A DNA stretch of 64,000 bases from CBDATA01 sp965215615 (GTDB lineage: Bacteria > Acidobacteriota > Vicinamibacteria > Marinacidobacterales > Marinacidobacteraceae): positions 1,674,001 to 1,738,000 of the forward strand of contig OZ244068.1 in assembly GCA_965215615.1 (NCBI GenBank). Direction: 5' to 3'. The notes below the pieces were generated by a model. It was not told the origin of the DNA. It made no database searches and was given only the letters and a program-made list of their open reading frames with translations. The translations under genes and the position numbers were made by a program. Of this stretch, positions 8,605-20,600 are shown one piece after another (position 1 is the stretch's first letter; each line of letters begins with the position of its first letter).

Positions 8605-8625
8605 CCCCCCCCCCCCCCCCCCCCC
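8605..8625 (+). repeat. Homopolymeric tract of 21 cytosines
   Basis: Twenty-one consecutive C residues end 5 bases before the ATG at 8631, in the position where a ribosome site would normally be. Long poly-C/poly-G tracts slip during replication, and in several Gram-negative pathogens they switch surface protein expression on and off. The exact length in the assembly should be treated with caution. Confidence 0.95.
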
Positions 8626-8630
8626 GAAAA

Positions 8631-11600
8631 ATGCGCGGTGTAAGGGGCTGGTTTCGTGGGCGGGTAGCCCTGTCATGCAGGAGTCTCCGGGGCGTTCTCG
8701 CCGCCGCGCTGCTGTTCGGCATCGCCACCGCCGCCGAAGCGCAGACGACCGTCACTTTCGTAAGCAATCTGAATAGCGAAGGCGGAACCGACAATGCTAA
8801 TACATTTAGAGATCGCCTAGCGCAATCCTTCACCACGGGTGCCAGCAGTGGCGGCTATCTCCTGTCGTCCGTCGAGATCTACCTCGGTAGAAATGCCTAT
8901 GTAGGGGGCACCCCTGTGGTCGTCATCCGTGCGGACAGCAGTGGCGACCCCGGTGATGTCGTAGTCACCCTGACCAATCCGGGAAGCTATCCCGGAAGGC
9001 AAGATAGAGATGGGGGCACTGCCATCTTCACCGCCCCAGCGGGCACGACGCTCGCCGCGAGCACCACCTACTGGGTGGTCATCAACGACGAAGATCGAAG
9101 TCTTTTCTGGGCGAGCGCCTACAGCAAAAACCACACGACGACGGGACTGCCCGGCTGGAGCATGGGTGGTACAAAGATACGTCGACAGGGTGCTACTAAT
9201 TGGGCAACTTTTGACGACCTACTACCGATGGAACTCAGCGGCACGGTGGTCACTGCCAGCGGCCCCGACGCCCCCGCGAACCTGCAGGCGGTGGTGAGCA
9301 GCGGCCAGGTGGAGTTGACATGGGATGACCCGTCGGACGACACGATCACGAAGTACCAGTACCAGCAGCGGACGCCTCCCAGCACCGGCACCTGGGGAGA
9401 GTGGACGGACATTTCGAACAGCGACGAGGACACCACCGATCACACGGTGACGGGGTTGACGAACGGCACGGAGTACGAGTTCGGGGTGCGTGCAGTGGCG
9501 GGGAGCACGAACGGCACGGCGGCCACGGTGAGCGCGACGCCCGTCGCCCCACCGGCAGCGCCGACGAGCCTGACGGCCAGGGCGGGTGCCACCCAGGTCA
9601 CGCTGAGCTGGACCGACCCGGGCAACGCCACGATCACGAAGTACCAGGTGCGTTACGGCGCGGGCCTGACCACCGATTCGGGCTTCAGTTGGGGGACGTG
9701 GGCAGACGTTTCGAGCAGCAGCGCGACCACCACGAGCGCCACGGTGACCGGGCTGACGAACGGCACGGAATACACCTTCGGGGTCCGCGCCGTCGGCCTT
9801 TCGGGGGATGGCGCGGAGGCGACGGTGTCGGCGACGCCTTTGGCCTCGGGCGCCCCGGCCAAGCCGACGGGCCTGACGGCGACAGCGGGCGGTAGCAGCG
9901 TCACCCTGAGCTGGACCGCCCCGAGCGGCACGATCACGAAGTACCAGGTCCGTCAGGGGACGGGCGATCCGGTCATGTGGGGGGCGTGGGCGGACATCAC
10001 GGGCACCACGAGCCACACGGTGACGGGCCTGACGAACGGCACGGAATACAGCTTTCAGGTGCGCGCGGTGGCGAACACGGTGCTGGGTGCGATGTCGGAC
10101 ACGGCGTCCGCGACGCCGAACGCCCCGCCGGCGGCGCCCGCCGGCTTGAAGGCCGAGGCGTACCCCGCCGAGATCAGACTGGAGTGGACCGAGCAGACCG
10201 ACGACACCATCACCGGGTACCAGTATCAGACCCGCGCCAGAAGCGAAGGCGACTGGGGCGACTGGAGCGGCTGGAGCAATGTGCCCCTCGGCGAAGTCGG
10301 CGAGGATGACAAGGTCTTCAGCTTTTCGGGCAAGAGCTATTACAAGGTGGCCGACCTGACCAACGGCACCGAGTACGGCGTCCGGATCCGGGCGGTGGCC
10401 GGAACGGTGCCCGGCGCGGCGTCGGCCATCGTGACCGGGACTCCGAACGTCCGGCCGCTCGCGCCCACGGGCCTGAGCGCCACGGCGGGCGACGGGCAGG
10501 TCAGCCTGACGTGGGACGATCCCTCGAACGCCGCGATCACCAAATACCAGGTGACTTACGAGGTGGTCGCCACGAGCGTGCCCGCGACGGAGGACGTCCC
10601 GGTCAACGGCGCCACCACCAGCCACACCGTGACGGGCCTGGTGAACGGCACCCTGTACAGCTTCGAACTCGTCCCCTTCGCCGGCACGGTGTCGGGCCCG
10701 TCTTCGGGCAAGGTGCGGGCGACCCCGACGGCCCCGGCGGGCCTGACGCTGACGCAGCCGGACGACAGGCAGGTGGACGAGGGCGACACCGCGGACACGG
10801 CAACCTTCACGGTCGCGCTGAGGAGCTTGCCGGCCGCGGACGTGATGGTGACGGTGACCGCCCCCGCCGGGCTGGAACTCGACGGCCCGGATGCCGGCGG
10901 CGTGTTTGCTTCCAGCGAGGACCTCGCCTTCACCACCGCGAACTGGAACAGCGCGCAGACGGTGACGGTGCGCGCCACCGACGACAGCACGGACAGCCCG
11001 AGCGGGCGGGAAGAGGTCATCGCCTGGTCCGCGACCTCGACGGACACCGACTACAGCGGCCTGAAAGGCGATGCGGCCACCGTCACGGTGGTGGACAACG
11101 ACCCGACGACGGTGACGCTCGCGGGCGCCGCCGGGGATGTGACCGAGGGCGGGACGAAGGACTTCACCGTCACCCTGGGGCGCGGCCTGGTGAGCGGCGA
11201 GAGGCTGGTGGTGCCGCTGACCTTCGGCACCGGCACCGGCACCGCGACGCGGAACACGGACTACACGGTGGCGTGCCCCTCGCCGCTGCCGGACGGGGCC
11301 GGAGTGGTCTGCGCGAACCTGAACACCGGAAACGCGGCGTTGACCTTCGCCGGTCCGAGCATGGGGGAGACGTTGAAGGAGGTGACGCTGACGCTGAGTG
11401 CGGCGAGCGACAACACGACCGAAACGGGCGGCGAGACGGTGATCATCGGCCTCGGCACGCTGAACGCGAGTTCGGGGACCGGTCTGGAGGGCGGGGCGAG
11501 CGGCACCGACAGCCTGGCGGACTTCAAGATCACCGACCCGGACGCGAGTGTGCCGACGGTTGCGATCACCGGGATCCCGGCGAAGATCAACAACACGAAC

Positions 11601-14600
11601 GCGCTGACGGCGACCTTCACCTTCTCGGAGGCGGTGACGGGCTTCGAGAAGGCCGACATCACGGTGACGGGCGGCACGGCGGGCACGTTCTCGGCGACGA
11701 GCACGACGGTCTATACGCTCGGGATCACTCCCGACGGCGATGCGAACGTGGTGGTGACGGTGGCGGCGAACAGCGCGACCGACGGCACGAACATGGGCCC
11801 GGCGAGCGCGGAGAGTGCGACGGCCGTGTGGGACGAGACGGCGCCGACGGTCGAGATCACCGGGGTACCCGGCAAGATCAGCAACCGCGATGCGTTCACC
11901 GTGACCTTCAGCTTCTCGGAGACGGTGACGGGCTTCGACACGGACGATGTCAGCGTCACGAACGGCGACAAGAGCGCGTTCTCGGGCAGCGGCAGCAGCT
12001 ATACGGTGGTGGTGACCCCGAATGCCGACGCGGACGTGACGGTGACGGTGGCCGCGGGCGGCGCAACCGACGGGTTGAACACCGGCCCGGCGAACGCGGT
12101 GAGCGCGACGGCCACCTGGGATGCGAGCGTGCCGACGGTCGAGATCAGCGGGGTACCGAAGAGGATCACGACCCGCGCCGCGTTCACGGTGACGTTCACC
12201 TTCTCGGAGTCGGTGACGGATTTCGTGACCGGCGATGTCACGGTCACGAACGGCGACAAGAGCTCGTTCACGGGCAGCGGCAGCAGCTATACGGTGGTGG
12301 TGACCCCGAATGCCGACGCGGACGTGACGGTGACGGTGGATGCGAACTCGGCGACGGACGGCACGAACACCGGCCCGACGGCCGATGTGGTCGCGACCGC
12401 GGTGTTCGGCGCGCCGGCGGCGCCGACCGTGACGGCGACGGCGGGGAACGGTCAGGTCACTCTGAGCTGGACCGACCCGTCCGACGACACGATCACTGAG
12501 TACGAGTATCAGCAGCGGGAGGAGGGCGGCACCTGGCCGAACAGCTGGACGGACATCGCGAACAGCGCGAGTCTCACCGAGTACGCGGTCACCAGCCTGA
12601 CGAACGGGACGACCTACGAGTTCCGGGTCCGCGCCGTGTCCGGGACGGTGACCAGCCCGGCCTCGAGCGTCGTGACCGCGACGCCTCTCGCGGCGACCGC
12701 CCCCGGCCCGCCGCGGGACCTGAGGGTCGCGCCGGGCGACGGGCAGGTCGTTCTGAATTGGCGTGTCCCCGGAACCAACGCCGACGCGATCACGAAGTAC
12801 GAGTTCCGCCAGGGAACGGGCGACCCCCTCGCCTGGGGTGCGTGGGGGGACGCCTCCGGCACCACCACGAGCCACACGGTGACGGGCCTGACGAACGGCA
12901 CGGAATACAGCTTTCAGGTGCGCGCGGTGGCGAACACGGTGCTGGGTGCGATGTCGGACACCGTGGAAGCGACTCCCAACCCGGTACCGGCCGCCCCGAC
13001 GAACTTCACGGCCACGAAGGGGACAGCCAGCGGCGCTATCGCCCTGAGCTGGACCGCCCCGAGCGGCACGATCACCAGGTATGAATACCGGCTCCGCCCT
13101 GTCGGTGGTGACTGGCCACAAAGCTGGACCCGCTTGACTGTCCTCGTCACCAGCTTCACGGTGGGGAGCCAGACGGACGGCACGGAGTACGAGATCGAAC
13201 TCCGCGCCGTCAACGATTCGGGCGCGGGTGCCGCCGCCAGCGCGACCGCGACCCCGTTGGACCCGACCGCCGCGGCGGCGCCGACGAGCTTCACGGCGAC
13301 GGCGGGGAGCGGTCAGGTCGCTCTGGCATGGACGGCCCCGAGCGGCACGATCACGAAGTACCAGGTGCGGCAGGGGACGGGCGATCCGGTCGTGTGGGGG
13401 GCGTGGGCGGACATCACGGGCACCACGAGCCACACGGTGACGAGTCTGACGAACGGCACGGAATACAGCTTCCAGGTGCGTGCGGTGACCGGGACTTCGG
13501 TGCTGGGTGCGATGTCGGCGACCGCGACGGCGACGCCGACGGCCGCGCCGGGGGTGACGATCTCGGTGACGGACGCGTCGGTGAGCGAGGCCGACCAGAC
13601 GGACACGGCGACCTTCACGGTGGTGCTGAACACGGAGCCGTCGTCGGGGCTGGTGGTCGTGAGCGTGGATGCAAGCGGAGCCCCCGGGCTGGAGCTCGAC
13701 GGCCCGGACGCCCCCACTGCGTTCAGCAACGCCGAGGTCCTGACGTTCACCACCACGAACTGGAACAGCCCGCGGACGATCAGGGTGCGCGCCACTTCCG
13801 AGGCCACGGACAACCCGAGCGGCCGGGAGGAGACGATCACCTGGACCGCGACTGCGACCGCGGATACCGACTACCAGAACCTGACCGGGGATGCGGCGAC
13901 GGTCACGGTGGTGGACAACGACCCGACGACGGTGACGCTCGCGGGCGCGGCGGGGGATGTGGCCGAGGGGGCGACGAAGACCTTCACGGTGACCCTGGGC
14001 CGGGGTCTGGTGGACGGCGAGACGCTCGGGGTGCCGCTGGCCTTCACCGGTACCGCGACGCGGGGCACGGACTACATGACGGCGTGCCCGACGACACTTC
14101 CGACCGGGGTGACCTGTAACGACCTCGACGACACGAGCCTGACCCCGACGGTGACCTTCACGGGGCCGACCTCGGGGGCGACGGCGCGGACGGTGACGCT
14201 GACGCTGAGTGCGGCGAGCGACAACACGACCGAAACGGGCGGCGAGACGGTGATCATCGGCTTCGGCACGCTGACGGCCACCGGTCTGGAGGGTGGCACG
14301 AGCACCACCGACAGCCTGGCGGACTTCAAGATCACGGACCCGGACGCGAGTGTGCCGACGGTTGCGATCACCGGGATCCCGGCGAAGATCAACAACACGA
14401 ATGCGCTGACGGCGACCTTCACCTTCTCGGAGGCGGTGACGGGCTTCGAGAAGGCCGACATCGCGGTGACGGGCGGCACGGCGGGCACGTTCTCGGCGAC
14501 GAGCACGACGGTCTATACGCTCGGGATCACTCCCGACGGCGACGCGAACGTGGTGGTGACGGTGGCGGCGAACAGCGCGACCGACGGCACGAACATGGGC

Positions 14601-17600
14601 CCGGCGAGCGCGGAGAGTGCGACGGCCGTGTGGGACGAGACGGCACCGACGGTGGAGATCACCGGGGTACCCGGCAAGATCAGCAACCGCGATGCGTTCA
14701 CCGCGACCTTCAGCTTCTCGGAGACGGTGACGGGCTTCGACACGGACGATGTCAGCGTCACGAACGGCGACAAGAGCGCGTTCTCGGGCAGCGGCAGCAG
14801 CTATACGGTGGTGGTGACCCCGAATGCCGACGCGGACGTGACGGTGACGGTGGCCGCGGGCGGCGCAACCGACGGGTTGAACACCGGCCCGGCGAACGCG
14901 GTGAGCGCGACGGCCGTGTGGGACGAGACGGCGCCGACGGTGGATATCACCGGGATACCGGCGAAGATCAACAACACGAATGCGCTGACGGCGACCTTCA
15001 CCTTCTCGGAGTCGGTGACGGGCTTCGCGAAGAGCGACATCACGGTGACGGGCGGCACGGCGGGGGCGTTCGGGGGCAGCGGCACCACCTATACGCTCGC
15101 GATCACCCCGACGAGCGGTTCGAACGTGGTGGTGACGGTGGCTGCGAACAGCGCGACCGACGGCACGAACATGGGCCCGGCGAGCGCGGAGACGGCGACG
15201 GCCACCTGGGATGCGAGCGTGCCGACGGTCGGGATCACCGGGGTGCCGGCGCGGATCAGCGGCACGAGCGACCTGACGGCGACGTTCACCTTCTCGGAGG
15301 ATGTCACGGGCTTCGTGAAGAACGACATCACGGTGACGGGCGGCACGGCGGGCACGTTCACGGAGAGCAGTTCCACGGTCTATACGCTCGTGATCACCCC
15401 CGACGGCGACGCGAACGTGGTGGTGACGGTGACGGCGGACAGCGCGACCGACGGGTTGAACATGGGCCCGGCGAGCGCGGAGACGGCGACGGCGGTGTGG
15501 ACCGCCCTGGTCTTCAACCCGGCGGCGGTGACCGTGGTCGAGGAGGCGAGCGCGACCTACACGGTGGAACTCTCGAGCCAGCCCGATGGGAACGTCACGG
15601 TGACGGTCTCGGGGGCGAGCGGGGAGGTGACGTTCGACACCGACTCCACGACGCCGGGCACCCAGACGACGGCGCTGACCTTCACGACGACCACCTGGGA
15701 CGATGCGCAGACGGTGACGGTGTTGGCGGCGGCCGACGGCGACACGGCGAACGACAGCGCGACGCTGACGCACACCGCGTCGGGCGGCGGGTACGGCTCG
15801 GTGACCGGGGATGTGGAGGTGACGGTGACCGACAACGACACGCCGGGTCTCGTCCTCGATCCGACGAGCCTGACGGTGGCGGAGGGCGGCAGCGGCACCT
15901 ACACGGTGGCGCTCGCGACCCAGCCGACGGCGAGCGTGACGGTGACGGTCGCGGGGGCGAGCGGCGAGGTGACGTTCGACACCGACGGCGACACGGGCGG
16001 CAACCAGAACACGCTGACCTTCACGACGAGCGACTGGGGCACGGCGCAGACGGTGACGGTGTCGGCGGGTCAGGACAACGATGCCGACGACGACAGCGCG
16101 ACGCTGACGCACAGCGCGTCGGGTGGCGGCTACGGCTCGGTGACCGGGAACGTGGCGGTGACGGTGACCGACGACGACACGGCGAGCGTGGTCACGACAG
16201 AACCCGACGCGACGGCGACCGAGGGCAGCACCACGGACGAGGCGACCTTCACGGTGGCGCTGAACACCCGGCCGTCGAGCGATGTCACGGTGACGGTGAC
16301 CGCGCCGACGGGTCTGACGCTCGACGGCCCGGACAGCGCCACCACGTTCACGAGCAGCGAGGGCCTCACCTTCACCAGCACGAACTGGAGCACGGCGCAG
16401 ACGGTGACGGTGCGCGCGACCGACGACAACGATGACAGCCCGATCGGTCGGGAACTGACGGTCACCTACGCCGTGACTTCGTCGGACAGTGGCTACAGCG
16501 GCCTGAGCGGGGATGCGGCGACGGTCACGGTGGTGGACGACGACCCGACGACGGTGACGCTCGCGGGCACTGCCGGGGATGTCGTGGAGGGCGGGACGAA
16601 GACCTTCACGGTCACGCTGGAGCGCGGCCTCGTGAACGGCGAGACGTTGCCGGTGCCGCTGACCTTCGGCGGGGACGCGACGCGGGGCACGGACTACACG
16701 ACGGCGTGTCCCACGACACTGCCGACGGGGGTGACCTGCGCGAACCTCGACTCGGGGACCCCGACGGTGACCTTCACGGGGCCGAGCACGGGGGCGACGG
16801 CGACGACGGTGACGCTGACCTTGACGGCGACGACGGACAACACCGCGGAGGCGGGCGGCGAGTCGGTGGTCATCGGCCTCGGCACGCTGAACGCGAGTTC
16901 GGGGACCGGTCTCGGGGGCGGCGCGAGCGGCACCGACAGCCTGGCGGACTTCGACATCACCGACCCGGACGCGAGCGCGCCGACGCTCGAGATCAGCGGG
17001 GTACCGAAGAGGATCACGACCCGCGCCGCGTTCACGGTGACGTTCACCTTCTCGGAGTCGGTGACGGACTTCGTCACCGGCGATGTCACGGTCACGAACG
17101 GCGACAAGAGCTCGTTCACGGGCAGCGGCAGCAGCTATACGGTGGTGGTGACCCCGAATGCCGACGCGGACGTGACGGTGACGGTGGATGCGGACTCGGC
17201 GACGGACGGCACGAACACCGGCCCGCCGGCCGATGTGGTCGCGACCGCGGTGTTCGGCGCGCCGGCGGCGCCGGCCAGTCTCTCCGCCACGGCGGGCAAC
17301 GCCGCGGTCACCTTGAGCTGGACCGACCCGATGGACGACACGATCACCGGGTACGAGTTCCGTCAGGGTGTCCAGAGTTCGCCCGTCACCTGGGGCAGCT
17401 GGACGCCCATCACGAACAGCGACAAGGACACCACCTCCCACACGGTGACGGGTTTGACCGACGGCACGGAGTACTACTTCCAGGTCCGCGCGGTGTCCGA
17501 TGCGGTGATGGGCGAGCCCTCGGCCGAGGAGAACCGGGACGCGGTGGTAACACCGGTGGCGGTGAACGCGCCGGCGGCGCCGACGGGCCTCGGGGCGACG

Positions 17601-20600
17601 GCGGGCAACGGCCAGGTGGCCTTGAGCTGGACGGCCTCGAGCAGCAACGGCATCACGAAGCACCAGGTGCGCAGCGGATCGGGCGATCCGCTCGTCTGGG
17701 GGAGTTGGACGGACATCGCGAACAGCGCCAGTATCACGAGCCACACGGTGACGGGGCTGACGAACGGGACGGAGTACAGCTTCCAGGTGCGCGCGGTGGC
17801 GACGGCGGTGCTGGGTGTGACGTCGGACACGGCGGTCGCGACCCCGAGGGGTGCCGCGGGCGTGACGACGACGCAGCCGAGCGACCGGCAAGTGACCGAG
17901 GGTGACACTTCGGACACGGCGACCTTCACGGTGGAACTCGACACCCAGCCGTCGAGCGATGTCACGCTGACGGTCGAGGCTGTCGCCGGGCTGGAACTCG
18001 ACGGCCCGGACGGCGCCACCGCGTTCACGGCGAGCGAGGCGCTGACCTTCACGAGCAGCAACTGGGGCACGGCGCAGACGGTGACGGTGCGCGCCACGGA
18101 CGACAGTGTTGACAGGCCCAGCGGGGGCGATCTGACCGTGAGCTACTCGATAGCATCGTCGGACAGTGGCTACAACTTGCTCTTCGGTGTGGCCGCCCTC
18201 GTCACCGTCATCGACAACGACCCGACCGCGGTGACCCTTGCGGGGGCCGCCGGGGACATCACCGAGGGCGAGACGAAGGACTTCACCGTCACGCTGGGCG
18301 TGCGCGGTCTGGTGAGCGGCGAGACGCTCGGGGTGCCGCTGACCTTCACCGGTGGCGCGACGCGGGGCACGGACTACACGACGGCGTGTCCCTCGTCGCT
18401 GCCGACCGGGGTGACGTGTAACGACCTGAACACGGCGGCGACTCCGACCGTGACCTTCACCGGGCCGAGCACGGGGGAGACGGCGCGGACGGTGACGCTG
18501 ACGCTGAGTGCGGCGACGGACAACACGGCCGAGACGGGCGGCGAGACGGTGATGATCGGCCTCGGCACGCTGACGGCTACCGGTCTGGAGGGCGGGGCGA
18601 GCGGCACGGGCAGTCTGGCGGACTTCCGGATCACCGACCCGTCGGCGACGGACACGACGGTACCGACGCTTTCGATCTCGGGAGTACCGGGGACGATCAG
18701 CACGAGGGCGGCGTTCACGGCGAACTTCACCTTCAGCGAGTCGGTGACGGACTTCGATACGAACGACATCACGGTGACCGGCGGGAGCAAGGGCACGCTC
18801 TCGGGCAGCGGGAGGAGCTACCGGATGCGGATCACGCCGACCGGCGGGGTGAACGTGGTGGTGACGGTGCGTCGAAATGCGGCGACCGACGGCACGAACC
18901 GGGGCCCGGCGGCGGCGGTGTCGCGGACCGCGACCTGGCGTGCCCCGAGTCCGCCGCCGCAGCAGCCGCCAGCGGAGGAAGACGACGACGATCCGCCTTC
19001 TTCCGGTGGTGGCGGCGGTGGTGGGGGTAGTACCCCGTCCCTCCCCTCGGCTTCTCTGTCCGCCGTCTCGGTGAGCGCGGGGCAGATGGTGATCGAGGGC
19101 GGCGAGGCGCTGTTCCGGATCACCGCGAGTCCGGTGCCGAGCGACGAGATCACGGTGCGGGTGCGGGTGTCGGCGACGGGCGACTTCGTGGACGGGGTGC
19201 AGCTCGGCGAGCGGCTCGTCACGCTCTCGGCTTCGGCGCCCACGGCGAGTCTGCGGGTAGCCACCATCGATGACCGCCGGAACGAGGCGGACGGGACGGT
19301 GACGGTGACGGTGCTTTCGGGCGAGGACTACCGCCTGTCGCAGGCCTCGGCCTCGCTCGCGGTCACGGACGACGACACGCCCGCGCTGGTCCTGACTCCG
19401 GAGACGCTGACGGTGGACGAGGGCGGCAGCGGGAACTACCGGGTGGCGCTCGCCACCGAACCCGCCGGCGATGTGACGGTGAGCATCGCGGGCACGGGTG
19501 AGGTGACGACGGCGCAGAACACGCTGACCTTCACCGCGGGGAACTGGAACGTGGCGCAACCGGTGACAGTGTCGGCGGGGCAGGACGCGGATGCGGCGGA
19601 CGACCGGGCGAGACTGGATCACCGCGCGAGCGGCGGCGGCTACGACTCGGTGACCGGCAGCGTGGCGGTGACCGTCATGGACGACGACACGCCGGGCCTG
19701 ATCCTGACTCCGGCGGCGCTGACGCTGGCGGAAGGCGCGAGCGCGAGCTACACGGTGGCACTCGCCACCGAGCCGACGGGGAACGTGACGGTGAGCATCG
19801 CGGGCACGGGCGATGTGACGGTGGACCGGAGCACGCTGAGCTTCACCGCCCGGAACTGGAGCGCGGCGCAGACGGTGACGCTCTTCGCGGCGCGGGACGA
19901 GGATGTGGCGAACGACAGCGCGACGCTGGCGCACCACGCACGGGGCGGTGACTACTCATCGGTCACCGGCAGCGTGGAGGTGACGGTGACGGATGCGGGC
20001 GCGGCGGTGGTGTCGGCGCATCTGGCACGGTTCGGCCGGACGGTGGCGGAGCAGGCGCTCGACGGGATCGCGGGAAGGCTGCGGGCGCCGCGCACGGCGG
20101 GGATGCAGAAGACGCTCGCAGGTCCCCGCCTGAACGTTCCGCGCGAAGGAGATACGGCGCAGGGCACGATGCACGCCGAGGCGCGGAGGACCGGCTTCGA
20201 GAACGAGTACGAGAGCCAAAACCGCGACCTGCTGCACCTCCCGAACGCCCGGGAAATGCTGCTCGGGTCGAGCTTCACGCTCACGACCCAGGAGGCGGAG
20301 GGAACCGGGGGCAGCTTCGCCTTCTGGGGCCGGGCGAGCGCGAACCGCTTCGACGGCGCCACGAACGACGGAGCCACGGCGATCGGCCTCGACGGCGAGG
20401 TGCTGACGGGTCTCGTGGGCGCGGACTATGCGCGGGGCGACTGGCTCTTCGGCCTGGCGCTGACCCACAGCCTCTCCGAGGGGGGCTACACCAGCGAAGG
20501 TGCCAGCGGCGGCAAGGTGGATGCGTCGCTGACGGCGGCGCTGCCGTATGCGTCGATCCAGGCGAACCCGCGGCTGAAGCTCTGGGGTGCGGGCGGCTAC

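Larger units (their letters stand above)
8361..8630 (+). other. Intergenic region upstream of the giant autotransporter
   Basis: This 270-base stretch holds no convincing gene. It contains a TACCAT box (8420-8425), a short repeated block (CACCGACAATC-like copies within 8456-8482), and the C21 tract at its end. Of the three forward frames only the one starting at TTG 8431 is open through the C tract; it ends with TAA at 8641-8643, 13 bases past the autotransporter ATG. Its translation is not protein-like. The frame of the autotransporter is closed upstream by a TAG at 8583. Confidence 0.6.

Noticed and set aside
8431..8643. The TTG frame before the autotransporter as an independent small protein gene.
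   Set aside because: No hydrophobic core, low-complexity Pro run from the C tract, and composition unlike other proteins; kept only as a possible regulatory frame.
9222..19937. A 3571-codon open frame on the strand opposite the autotransporter.
   Set aside because: Its product is His/Arg/Gly-rich and repetitive, an effect of GC-rich third positions and repeats in the sense gene. The sense frame has a signal peptide, clear domains and a barrel.
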